From Malaya genurostris (taxonomy: Eukaryota; Arthropoda; Insecta; Diptera; Culicidae), in assembly GCF_030247185.1 (NCBI RefSeq), contig NC_080571.1:41028002-41092001 (forward strand): a DNA stretch of 64,000 bases. Reading direction: 5' to 3'. The translations under genes and the position numbers were made by a program. Below are positions 43,921 through 54,765 of this stretch, piece by piece. Under the pieces are notes generated by a model. That model made no database searches, was not told where the DNA came from, and saw only the letters and a list, made by a program, of their open reading frames with translations. Position 1 is the first letter of the stretch, and each line of letters begins with the position of its first letter.

Positions 43921-44565
43921 TTAAGGGCTGAGGCCAGTAGGTCGCGTAAAACCACGTGGCTCGCTGTACGTATTACATTTCTCTCCATGCTCTCTCGCAA
44001 ATGTGCAAAATGACTCTCGATGTGGCCGGGTGGCCAAGAAAGTTTTGATATTTTCGGTTACAAGTTTGCATAAAATGTGCCTGCATCCAATAAAGCTACC
44101 GTTTGTTTGGCAGCCTTGATGAGTCGATTTTATTTCTCTCTCATGTTTCGTTACGCTATTAGGAAACTGGAATGGCGCTTGCATAGACATTGGCTTACCT
44201 TCATAAAAATAACATTCACTTCATTTTTATCGTGACAACATATATGTTTTATGCACTAATCGCATTAAATTATCTAGACATTGTCAGGATAGATTTTAGA
44301 TCCATGCTTTTGAAAGCTATATATTCAATAAACAAGTTGAAAGACGGCGTTTTCAGCTATGCAATTCTTCCTTCAGAAAAAAGACTTTCCCGACCGCTAA
44401 AGTCAATGAATCATTCTGAAATTTTCACAGAATAATCTAAACTAATTTTCTAAGAGATTGTCGGTTGGGTTTTTTGATATTCGTCACTGTTCCTGAAAAA
44501 ATCAGATTTGAAGCGTGAAAATAGCCCTCTAACTCACCATAAAACACACTGGCCTCAGCCCTTAA
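43921..44565. mobile_element. piggyBac-type MITE (TTAA-flanked)
   Basis: TTAA at 43,921-43,924 and 44,562-44,565 border a perfect inverted repeat GGGCTGAGGCCAGT (43,925-43,938; inverse 44,548-44,561). TTAA duplication is diagnostic of the piggyBac superfamily. The ~640-bp interior contains no transposase; an 81-codon frame is unassigned. Confidence 0.82.
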
Positions 44566-44716
44566 GGTGAAATGTAGCGGCGTACGTGTGTCGTGTTTTT
44601 GATCAATTATTCAAAAACTAGACAGAATTTCGAAAAACCAAAAACATTTAAAATTATCACAACTAAGTATTATCCAAATTTTGAAATTTTTCATTGCCGA
44701 GCCGTAATTAGTTTTT

Positions 44717-45922
44717 GAGCTTGAGCTTGAGCGACCACCCCTGGTTGCTACTCCGTTACTGATCGGGATTAGCTGAAATTGTACAGGGAGTTTCTAGATG
44801 ATCCGACCTGGGACTGGTAAATCATCCCTCAATGTACATCTTCTGGTAATCCCAGAATTCATTGATCAATACCGGCGCCGGCCAGGCCCGAACGTAGATC
44901 GTCTAAGGAATAGGAAGGGATGTTAGTCCAACACTTATTGTTACTAGAGGCCGTATATTCTACTGCGCACTCCATAAGTATCACGGGAGAAGGATATTTG
45001 TTAGTTAAAAATTTCAGTATTGGTATTATTCGCGCGCGACTCAGTATGTTCCGGTTTCAAGATGCTCGGATGCACCACTAAACTCACTGACTTCCCGAGT
45101 GAACGTTTCAACAATATCCTATATTGCAGTCCCGGGAAGCCTTGATTCACAGCTCTTATTCGAGGGAACTGAAGAAAAATTTGAAATACTATTGCGCAAA
45201 GAATAAAAACTTCCCTATTTTTTATAAATGAAATTACGTGATACAAAATAAACGAGTGAATAGGATTTAGACAAAATAGTTGATTCATTGCATCGACATA
45301 TTCTAAACAGTTGTTATAAAATCATTTTAAATCAACAAGTAAAGGTTAACAGATTTCACGCGCGTCTTTATTCTTTATTGTTTCCGCTTTATTATTTCAA
45401 TTATTTATTAAAATTATTAATTGGTTATATTGGTTGATCTGGGCAGCCAGCTACCGAGAAAAATATTAATTTATTGTTTGAAATATTATATCAAGTGTTT
45501 GTTTTCACTATGTATTCAATATACCGATATATGTTATCTCTGTTATTAACTTTGTAATATCAACGGATTTGTGCAATAGTTGATTTTTATCATTCAATTT
45601 ATAATCCTGAAAGACAATCAATAACATGGAAGGAGAAAACATTCCAAATAAAACTTTTCTCCGAAGCTAGACGGGAATTGATAGGTTGAATGAAGAGATA
45701 ATTTAGTAAAATAGAGTAATCAGAAGTGAAACATTGAAAATATCTGATAACTGAAAGGAAAGAGATACTACGGTAATTATCCCCTTTTACGACATGAAAG
45801 CAAGAACCCAGTGGATCTATTCTTAGTTAATTTTTTTTCGCCGGATTCCACACGGCATCTAGGTTGGTACTGTCCGGAGAGAACTAATAGGTACTATCAA
45901 TCTCCTAGTGGACTCCAGCCAC
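44717..45922 (-). mobile_element. ~1.2-kb retroposon, copy 2
   Basis: Near-identical to 5,683-6,857 across its length, including both ends. It differs by an extra ~28 bp near 45,064-45,092 (GATGCACCACTAAACTCACT) that shifts the shared open frame (45,288-45,001). A possible short target duplication TTTTTG borders it, much less convincing than copy 1. The same tandem GCTCAA tail lies at its left edge (minus-strand 3' end). Confidence 0.72.
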
Positions 45923-46479
45923 TTTTTGCTGCAAGAGTATATTGAAGAATAAAAAACTGATATGTGATTTTATATATCTTACTTCAAATAGTCCATAAAA
46001 AAAATGTAAATATAAAAAATCGTGTTTGTATAAAATTATTTTTTGAGAGAATGTCGGCGAAGAAAATCCCAGAAAAGTTTGATTTAGATTAAGTCGAAAA
46101 ATACTCATTTTGGGATACTCGTGACGTGCGAAACTTCACTACCGATGAAGTCCGATGACGCAGTACTGAAGTCGAGCTGAATAAAAATTTTGTGTCTTAA
46201 AACTGCTCAAGTTCCTGCAGCTGAAATTTCGAATTTTCCGATCACGTTCTAAATATTTTTGGTATCCTGAAAAGCATCATTTGAGGCTTTGTTGATGTGA
46301 TTTGGCATCTATGCGAAGGTGGTGGAAAATTTACTGGATCTCTACGTCCAAAATATGTGGAATGATGTAGGCAGATCGACCGGAAAAAGAAGGTGATTGT
46401 GCTTGTTGATGCATCAAGGATTAGTCTTTAGTGTACAAACTATATTTCAGATGAGATTTTAAAGATGAAAAAGAGTCCT

Positions 46480-46690
46480 GTCGCTGGGTGTCGAGCTCAC
46501 TGACTCCGGAACAACATTTCGACCACGAGAAGCGAGGTTCGGAAACATATTCGAGTATGGTGATGCGCAATCGGGTGCAATATTGGCGTTGATTGGTAAC
46601 TGATGATGAGACATGGATCCACTATCACACGCCAAAGAACAGAAATGGACTGAATCCGGTACCGGGAAATCCGGGTTTTACGTTTAATTG
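46480..46690 (+). pseudogene. mariner transposase middle fragment
   Basis: Frames give VSSSLTPEQHFDHEKRGSET and VTDDETWIHYHTPKNRNG (about 46,598-46,640; the second needs a one-base shift/stop near 46,595). The DETWIHY box is the first catalytic Asp of mariners. Surrounding sequence from about 46,130 may be more of the same gene but is too decayed to assign. Confidence 0.75.
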
Positions 46691-47458
46691 ATTCGTTGGC
46701 TCGGAAAAAAGTGATTGTGAAACTGCTATACTGTTCATCATCTAATACGTATTTAGAGCTCTGGAATGTCTTACCCGCCGAGCCGTAATTGGTTTTTGAA
46801 TTCAAAAATAGTGTTTGAAGCAAAATTTCACAAAGAATCTGAAAAGTTAACTCAAATTTATCAAACTTTGGTTGAAATAACCGAAATTTGAAAAAAATTC
46901 CGAGTGAATTTCATAAACTTTTCATCATTTTCTACATTGTTTGCGCGCTGTTGTTTCGTATGGTGGTTTTGTGAGAAATTCACAGTGGCGGTTCGGTGGC
47001 GTTATATCGTGAGCAAAAATTTCATATAAAAAATGATACGAATATCCATTGGAATTTATGTGAAAATAACAACGAGTTGAATTCAATAAAATGAGTATTA
47101 GAAGAAATCGTTCATTTTCTAAAGTAACTGACATTTATAAAGGTAGTTATGTCCAACTGTGTTTAGCTCAATGCATTGAATGTCCACTGCATTCAATCAC
47201 TGAAAAAATATTCCTGGATTCTGTGTTGGATTGCCTGTTATGCTTTGTGAGACGATTCGTTAAACTCAAGCTGTTTAGATTTTGCGCGCATTTTTTGGGA
47301 CTACATTTCACCTTGAGTTTGATTTAATCTAATCAAGAATGAACGCATATCTCGAAGAATATTCACAGTTTGGTTCGCATAACGGGTGTACCTATACACA
47401 CAAAATTTATTCTAGATGTTCGTCTTTTATCCCATTATCAGTAAATATTCAGGTTGTA

Positions 47459-48725
47459 AGGAGTGTATCGAAAATAAGCTATCCACAGACATTTGCGTTG
47501 TATGCATGTATTTGTGATGGCTTTTATGCTCAGCTCACAGCATGCTGTGCGTTTGGCTGTCAGCTTTCGTTTGTTTACTTGTTTGTGCGGTTGAAGTTCT
47601 GCATTTTCAAAATATCGCGTATAGAAAAGGTAGTGAAAATTAAGGTTCTGGGCACATGGCCAAGTGAGAAGGGTATTGCTATGCGAAAATTGGCGAAGTG
47701 GTTTGGAAATCATCATTAATAAGTTTTAGGAACACTATTCTTTGGATGAGCTACCAGGAAGAGACAGAAAACCCGGTTCTTTCAACCCGAAACTGGACCA
47801 CAAAGTGCTATCTCTAATCATGAAGAACAAATCAATGTCAATACGTGATTTGGCCAAAAAAGCAAGAACGAGTGTCGGAATGATTCAGCGTATCAAGAGG
47901 CGAAATCACCTGAAGACCTACAAGAAGCAGAAAATCTCGAAACAAAGTGTAGAACAGAAGAAGCAATCAGGAACAAGGGCCCGAAAATTGTATTCGTGTC
48001 TTTTGCAGCGTCCGGATGCATGAGTTTTGATGGACGATGAGACTTATGTAAAGGAGGACTCAAAAACCCTTCCAGGTCCACAATACTTTACTGTCGTCGT
48101 TGGGGAGGATGTGAGCGATGCGGACAGGTCGATTCAAGTGGAGAAATTCGGTCGAAAGGTACTGGTATGGCAAGCAATATGTTCCTGTGGTTGAAGGTCA
48201 ACCATTTTTTACACGACCGGAACTATAAATGCATAAATCTATCGATCTGAGTGTCTCCAGAAAAGATTACTGCCTTTACATAAGAATTATAGTACACCAC
48301 CAATGTTTTGGCCGGATTTAGCGTCGGCTCACTATGCCAAAACCACTCTCAATTGGCTTGCGGAAAGTGTATAAATATCAATCCACCAAATTGCCCTCAG
48401 CTTCGACCCATCGAACGTTACTGGGCAATCGTGGAGAGGGTCTTCAAGAAGACTGGTAAGGCAGCTGGGAACTTGCAGGAGTTCAAAAAAATTTGGGCTC
48501 AAGCGTCCAAAAAATGCGATGCAACACTTGCCCAGAAATTGATGAAGAACGTTCGATCAAAACTTCAATAATTCGTGAAGGAATAAGTTAAATTTCATCC
48601 GGTTTTCATTATGCTCAAGATTAACCTCGTACAATAAAGAATCAATTTTTAGTTTGAACAAAATATCGTTTTTTATCATAATTTGAAAGAAAAATTTGTT
48701 GATAGCTTATTCTCGATACACTCCT
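47459..48725 (+). mobile_element. Full-length Tc1/mariner element, DD37E-related, dead
   Basis: TIRs beginning AGGAGTGTATCGA-AATAAG (47,459; inverse ending 48,725) are bordered by TA on both sides (47,457-47,458; 48,726-48,727). 1,267 bp. It differs from the 61-kb family in TIR sequence although the transposases are related. It lies immediately against an older minus-strand Tc1-like gene whose C-terminal end is cut off at this junction. Confidence 0.9.
47640..48571 (+). pseudogene. Tc1/mariner transposase, DD37E-related
   Basis: Segments in several frames: DELPGRDRKPGSFNPKLDHK, SIRDLAKKARTSVGMIQRIK (DNA-binding), MDDETYV (first Asp), VEKFGRKVLVWQAICSCG, FWPDLASAHYAKTTLNWLAE (second Asp), then NPPNCPQLRPIERYWAIVER (Glu) and a C-terminus AQKLMKNVRSKLQ. 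Stops occur after WFGNHH, before VLMDDETY, after CSCG and after AESV. Counting through the stop, 33 residues separate the second Asp and Glu, against 37 in the 61-kb copy, so about four codons were lost. Nuclear cut-and-paste enzyme family; this copy cannot make protein. Confidence 0.85.
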
Positions 48726-48727
48726 TA

Positions 48728-49190
48728 AAAAGAAATAACTAAAGTTAGATTTGGCTTCACCCAATTCATTTATTCCGTCTCTATATACGAATAAACGAGC
48801 TTTGGCCTTAACCCCAGCCATAAGATTCGTCACGACCTTAGAATCATCAGTTTCTTGAATATGAACTAACCCATGCTCTCTTCAATTTTTCTACATTCTC
48901 CACTACTTATGGTTTTTATTAAAGATGCTTCAGAGTGGCCCAGAATTCTTATATTGGGCGCAGTTTCAGCGCGTTTGGGGGCTCAGATCTTGCGGAACGA
49001 AATCAACATCATTTGCCTTATACCATGCACCACTCTAGTACGTCTTTCCAGTATGTAGTGGGATGAGGCCAAATTCAACCAGTAAATCTTCGAACCGTCG
49101 CACAGTGATGCGTTTTCCTGCAAAAGTTGGCAAAAACTCTAAATATGCTGATAAACGTCTGCTGGATGCGTGTGATAATGCTTTTCTCAT
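48728..49190 (-). pseudogene. Tc1-like transposase C-terminal remnant
   Basis: Minus-strand frames read VDFVPQDLSPPNALKLRPI, stop, EFWATLKHL, then VVENVEKLKRAWVSS and VVTNLMAGVKAKARLFVYRD. The NPPN-P-LRPIE-FW-LK module is the Glu box of Tc1/mariner transposases; here the catalytic Glu codon has become TAA. The C-terminal end stops at the TIR of the element ending 48,725, which therefore inserted later. Confidence 0.7.
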
Positions 49191-49559
49191 TCATCGAGAC
49201 AGTCTAATATTTTTGCCTTATTATTAAGATAATTTCTGACGCTAATTTTGGCTCATTTTTAACACCAATTTATTCTGATTGGTTCGAGTAGTCCACAAAA
49301 GCATACTTCAGCGTTTATGTCACATGCTCGGCATCATTTCTCAAACCAAGTGCTCGACATTTGCGTTGTCTTGGTCTAGTCCATTTAAACCGCGTGCGTT
49401 ACCCAATCGGTAGTTTATTTTCCCTAGGCTGGTACAACCTTCTTTGAAATTCCTGTTAAGTTTGAGCGAGATATGTCAATTAGTGTGTGTTTGGCAAATG
49501 TTGGTTTACGACACGAATAATTTGTCTGGCTATTTTTACTAAAGACAAAAAATGCGAAC

Positions 49560-50215
49560 GAGTTTACTTGAAATTTTGTCTTTCAAATGGAATTCAGGCT
49601 ACAAAATTATTAAAAATGTTGCTGAAGTGTTTTGGGAAGAATACTCTATCGAGAACGTAAATATTTGAGTGGCATAAAGCATTCAGTGAGGGTCGTTAGA
49701 TCGTAGAAAATTTGCCTCATGCTGCTCGCCCGTCTACCTCTGTTAGCGACGATAACATCGGAGCAGTGAAGAAAATTGAGCTTGAAAACCGTCGTGTTTG
49801 CACTAGAAAGATTGCAGAGGATCTTGGTATCTATTATGGTTCGACTCAGCACATTTTGGTTAATGTCGATGCCAAACTCGTACCGAAAGAATTACATTAC
49901 ATTCCAGCATGATTTTGACTGAATTTTTGACCAAACACGAAACGAAAGTCATCGCTCAGTCACCGTATTCGCCAGATTTGGCCCCCTGTGACTTTATATT
50001 TCCAAAACTGAAATATCCACTGCGAGGAACGCGTCAAAGCTTGATCGAGGACATAAAAAGTAATTCGCTGAAGAAACTGAAGGCCATCTCGGCCGAGGCC
50101 TATGGCAAGTGTATGGAAAATTTGATTGACAGCTGGAATGCCTGTGTTGGTTCAAAAGTAGCGTATTTTGAAGGCGATAATAAAGAAATGTACTAAAATC
50201 TGGAAAAAAAAGGTT
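49560..50215 (+). pseudogene. mariner transposase, DD34D type, deleted
   Basis: Reads ARPSTSVSDDNIGAVKKIEL, RRVCTRKIAEDLGIYYGSTQ and HILVNVDAKLVPKEL (DNA-binding half; N-terminal part in broken frames from ~49,560). It then jumps to REFLTKHET-type sequence TEFLTKHETKVIAQSPYSPD, LAPCDFIFPKLKYPLRGTRQ and NSLKKLKAISAEAYGKCMEN, ending YFEGDNKEMY at 50,196. The whole centre with the first two Asp residues is deleted; the third lies in PYSPDLAPCDF. Clear terminal repeats were not found. Confidence 0.85.
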
Positions 50216-50371
50216 TCTTTTTTTAATTCAGTCCGGGTCAATTTTGATCAGAAGATATATGACCTAATCCAAAAAGTGCGTTTTATCGATTTCGTCACTT
50301 ATACCATCATATCTCCGGAACCGGAATTGACAGCCATGTGATCTTCGAACTTGACCAATAGCCCAATAGTA

Positions 50372-52640
50372 TATTGTCCCACACGACTGGAGACAAGTCA
50401 GAGTTATCGCCATTCAAAAACCAGGGAAACCAGCCTCCGATCACAATTCGTATCGGCCGATTGCTATGCTTTCCTGTATCCGGAAATTGTTCGAAAAAAT
50501 GATTCTGTTTCGTCTAGACAATTGGGTCGAAACTAATGGTTTACTTTCAGATACACAATTTGGTTTCCGCAGGGGCAAAGGAACGAACGATTGTCTTGCG
50601 TTGCTCTCAACAGAAATTCAAATGGCATTTGCTCGTAAAGAACAAATGGCGTCAGTTTTCCTAGACATTAAGGGGGCTTTTGACTCAGTTTCTATAAATA
50701 TCCTATCTGAGAAGTTGCATCAGCATGGTCTTTCGCCAGTTTTGAACAACTTTTTACATAATCTATTGTCTGAGAAACACATGTACTTTGCGCATGGTGA
50801 TTTGTCGACAATACGATTCAGCTACATGGGTCTTCCTCAGGGCTCATGCTTAAGCCCCCTTTTATACAATTTTTACGTAAGTAATATCGATGAATGTATC
50901 AACACATCTTGCACGCTAAGACAACTTGCCGACGACAGCGTTGTGTCTATTATAGGACCCAAAGCTGCCGATCTCCAAGGAACATTACAAGATACTCTCG
51001 ACAACTTATCATCATGGGCTCTTCAAATGGGTATCGAGTTCTCTACGGAGAAAACTGAGCTGGTTGTATTTTCGAGGAAGCGAGAACCAGCACAATTACA
51101 GCTTCAACTAGGGGGTGAAACCATAGCTCAGGCCTTCACATTTAAATATCTCGGGGTCTGGTTCGACTCCAAAGGCACCTGGGGATGTCACATTAGGTAT
51201 CTGAAACAAAAATGCCAGCAGAGAATCAACTTTCTTCGTACAATAACCGGATCATGGTGGGGTGCCCACCCAGGAGACCTGATCAGGTTGTATCAAACAA
51301 CGATATTGTCCGTGATGGAATACGGATGCTTCTGCTTCCGATCAGTGGCGAACACTCATTTCATCAAGCTGGAAAGAATTCAGTATCGTTGTTTGCGTAT
51401 TTCCTTGGGTTGCATGCAATCGACTCATACGATGAGCCTCGAAGTGCTGGCGGGCGTTCTTCCACTGAAAAACCGGTTCTGGGATCTCTCATATCGTTTG
51501 CTCATTCGATGCGACATTCTGAATCCTCTGGTGATTGAAAACTTCGAAAGGTTAGTTGAGCTTAACTCTCAAACCCGTTTTATGTCCTTGTATTTTGATT
51601 ACATGGCTCAGAATATTAATCCTTCTTCGTTTGTTTCCAACCGTGCTCATTTCTTGGATACTTCTGATTCTACTGTGTTTTTCGACACATCCATGAGAGA
51701 AGAAATTCGTGGAATTCCGGATCACGTGCGCCCTCAAGTGGCCCCAAATATTTTTTATAATAAATTTAGAACAGTCAACTGTGAAAAGGTGTTTTACACT
51801 GACGGATCAAACATCAACGAGTCCACAGGCTTCGGCATCTTCAATCAAAACATCACCGCTTCTTACAAACTCAGTGATCCGGCTTCAGTTTACGTCGCAG
51901 AATTAGCTGCTATTCAGTACACCCTCGAGATCATTGAAACCATGCCCAAAGACCATTACTTCATTGTCACGGACAGTCTAAGTTCAATAGAAGCTCTCCG
52001 GGCAATGAAGCCAGGAAAGTATCCCCCATATTTCCTGGGGAAAATACGGGAACATTTGAGAACTTTATCTGAACGGTCTTATTTAATATCGTTAGTCTGG
52101 GTCCCTTCGCATTGTTCCATTCCGGGCAATGAAAAGGCAGACTTATTGGCTAAAGTGGGCGCACTGGAAGGTGATATTTATGAAAGACCAATCTGCTTCA
52201 ATGAATTTTTCAGTATTTCTCGTCAGAAAACTCTCGAAAGTTGGCAAACTTCATGGACGAATGACGAACTGGGACGATGGCTACACTCCATTATCCCTAA
52301 GGTATCGACGAAACCTTGGTTCAAGGGGATGAACGTGAGTCGTGATTTCATTCGCGTTATGTCACGACTCATGTCAAATCACTATACATTCAACGCACAT
52401 CTCCGGCGTATCGGGATCGTGGAGAACGGGCTCTGCACCTGTGGCGACGGTTATCAGGACATCGAGCATGTCGTGTGGTCGTGCGTAGAGTATCGTGACG
52501 CCAGGTCGAAGCTACTGGAATCCCTCAGGGCCCGAGGTAGACCGCCTGAGGTGCCGGTTCGGGATGTGTTGGCGAGTCGGGATAGTTCATATATGCTTCT
52601 CATATACCAGTACCTTAAACACATTGATATACAAGTGTAA
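50372..52640 (+). CDS. LINE ORF2 C-terminal three-fifths (RT and RNase H), open
   Basis: Uninterrupted frame from the 5' truncation point; first ATG at 50,466. RT motifs: SYRPIAMLSCIRKLFEKMIL, FLDIKGAFDS, MGLPQGSCLSPLLYNFYV and LADD. RNase H: YTDGSN, AELAAI, TDSLSSIEAL and HCSIPGNEKADLLAK with all acidic residues. The C-terminal CTCGDGYQDIEHVVWSC keeps the CxC-H-C motif. The endonuclease and promoter are absent, so it cannot move alone. Conserved reading despite truncation implies recent insertion. Confidence 0.92.
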
Positions 52641-53253
52641 TGTGTTATTCCTCGCTCAGAAAGTATAATCTCCACCTACAGGTTCGACACTAACATCCGC
52701 CCGATTCTCTCGATCCCCGTCCCTGTCCACCATCTTCATTGGAACTAACAAGATCTTTTTTTTGTCACTAACTTTTTCGTTCCCCATTCCCTGTTTTTTC
52801 ACCATCTCGATGGCAACTAATTAGATCTCTGTCGTTTTCAAACATTTTGTTCCCACACCCCTTTTTTACCCCGTTTCCCACAATATTTACTTCTTTTTTT
52901 TTCATTCTCTTCCGTAACATCACCATCACCGGAAGACCGCTCCAGTCAATGACCAGCATGCGGGCCACCCGCCGGGCCTTCGTAGCCTGGGGGTGTTTCC
53001 CGCGGACCCACACGGACCGAAGGATGCGGCCAACATGGATATTCGCCATTTGGAAGACCCTCACCCAATATTCAATTCACCTCGCCTGCTGAAAGCTGAA
53101 TTGTCGAGAATCCGCTACCCCGATACTACATTACATAATGATACTATTCTAGTTTTAAATTAGTCGTAATTAAGATTAGTAAATACCCTTGGCATCTTAG
53201 AGCTTAAGCAGTGTGCCTTAATATTATAATATATTATTGAATAAAAAAAAAAA
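50372..53253 (+). mobile_element. 5'-truncated I-clade LINE (related, distinct lineage)
   Basis: Starts inside ORF2 at the codons for VPHDWRQVRVIAIQKPGKPA and ends in (A)n at 53,253. Perfect flanking duplication TAGCCCAATAGTA at 50,359-50,371 and 53,254-53,266, extendable by two A. The protein resembles the 24.2-27.9 kb element over its whole length but differs at many positions, and the 3' UTR (52,641-53,253) is unlike that of the full-length copy, so this is a separate lineage. The 3' UTR has two ~50-base repeated blocks (CACCATCT...GGAACTAA/GGCAACTAA). Inserted into dispersed repeat P/Q. Confidence 0.92.
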
Positions 53254-54060
53254 TAGCCCAATAGTAACTTTAAAAGCTTTGAACGGTAAAAATATCTTCG
53301 AAAAGTGCACATACATACATACATACATACATACATACATACATACATACATACACACATACATACAGCCTTTTTCTGATTTCGTCGAACTGAGTCGAAT
53401 GATATTTAACACTAAGATTCTCCGAGGCTCCGTTCAAAAGTCGGTTTTTCCAGCAATTTGAATACCTTTCTATAGCAAAAGGCAAAAATATGACAATGAG
53501 TCTCTTGAAGAACCATAGTGTTATATACCATTCGACTCTGCTCGACGAGATCGGAAAATGTCTGAGTGTACTTTTCGAAGATATTTTAACTGCTCAATTT
53601 TCTCAGAAATTGGTCAACCGATTTTAACAAGCTTAGGCTCGTTTACAAGCTACTGTTGGGCTATTGATCAAGTTTGAAGAGCAAATGGCTGTCACTTTCG
53701 GTTTCGGAGATATAATGGTATAAGTGACGTAACCGACAAAACGCGTTGTTTTCTTTTACCGCGCAATTTTCTCAGCGAAGACTGAGCCGATTTCAACAAA
53801 CTTAGGTTTGTTTGAAAGCCACTATTGAATTGTGGATCGAGTTAGATGACCAAATGGCGGTCACTTTTGGTTCCGAACATATAATGGTATAAGTGACGTA
53901 AACGAGTTACCGCACATTTTTCATCAGCTGAATTTTTTCGAAGATAACTCAACGAATTTCGATAAACTTGATGATGATGATGATGATGATGATGAAGTTC
54001 CCACCTCATACCCCTACAAAGGTGTGAGCAGAACGAGTTATCTAAATGATAATTAATATT
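53254..54060 (+). repeat. Dispersed repeat family P/Q, tail and modules
   Basis: 53,385-53,490 is the family tail (CGAACTGAGTCGAATGATAT, AAAAGTCGGTTTTTCCAGC, AAAGGCAAAAAT). 53,500-53,960 holds two to three ~170-bp modules (AACAAGCTTAGGCTCG, GGGCTATTGATCAAG, ATATAATGGTATAAGTGACG). A TGA/GAT triplet run lies at 53,968-53,995. Confidence 0.65.
53309..53377. repeat. ACAT tetranucleotide microsatellite
   Basis: About 16 ACAT units with one ACAC interruption near 53,355. It occupies the CA-rich tract position of the P family tail (compare 40,270-40,300 and 37,660-37,680), so it probably expanded from there. Frames reading Tyr-Ile-His-Thr or Met-Tyr-Val-Cys repeats are artefacts. Confidence 0.95.
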
Positions 54061-54182
54061 TTTGCACATATCTTAACCAGTAAACAAAAGAAAACGATCT
54101 GATTAATCTAGCAGGTATTGATTCTTCTTCAAAAGAACGACTGACCACAAAATAACATTCAAATATTTCGGATTTACTATCC

Positions 54183-54295
54183 AGGGTTAATCAAGAAAAT
54201 TTCCAACCCGGGAAGATCCTTGATCACATCAGGAATCGAACCCGATATCTTTACCAGTATCAGACAGTAATTCACCTGGCCCTTCCCGCCGGACC
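54183..54295 (-). mobile_element. tRNA-like SINE, family 2
   Basis: Minus strand: GGCGGGAAGGGCCAGGTGAA, ACTGGTAAAGATATC, a perfect B box GGTTCGATTCC (rc of 54,232-54,242), then TGATCAAGGATCTTCCCGGG and TTGGAAATTTTCTTGATTA. Matches the layout of a SINE common in mosquitoes as I remember it. No clear target duplication. Confidence 0.65.
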
Positions 54296-54765
54296 AGTTC
54301 ATCGCTACACACATCAGCTACGATGGAGTAACGAGACTGCGGATGAGCAGAGCCAAGCCCAATTCCATCAACAACTGTCGATCCCAATTAATCTCCCGAA
54401 TCAATTCCTTAAATTATTAATCAAACCTTGCGATCAAGGTCAAGAGCAAACTTAACACACTGAATGCTAAGGCTCTTCGGCCAGCTTAGGCTTTCTGAAA
54501 AGCTAACAATGTCAATTAAATTTGAAAGGGTTATGGCGAACATTTCCGGTTAGATAGGCGTACATTTATATTTGACGTAACCGACAAATCCCAGTGTTTT
54601 TCTTTGCAACTTAAATTCGTTTTAAAGCCACCATTGCGTTATGAGACAAGCTCACAATTATTATAGGCGAGGATAAAATCTTACAAATGTTTTTAAAGAC
54701 ACTATTTAATTGGTAAGAAAAAGTTATTATCACACCACAACGATTTTCCGGATAAACTGACGCGA
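54296..54765. other. Intergenic DNA with a decayed P/Q module
   Basis: 54,480-54,640 contains GGCCAGCTTAGGCTTTCTG, TGACGTAACCGACAAA and GCCACCATTGCGTTATG, a weak Q module. Remainder unassigned. Confidence 0.4.

Noticed and set aside
53160..53485. Several open frames encoding CMYV or YIHT repeats
   Set aside because: They are translations of the ACAT microsatellite in different frames.
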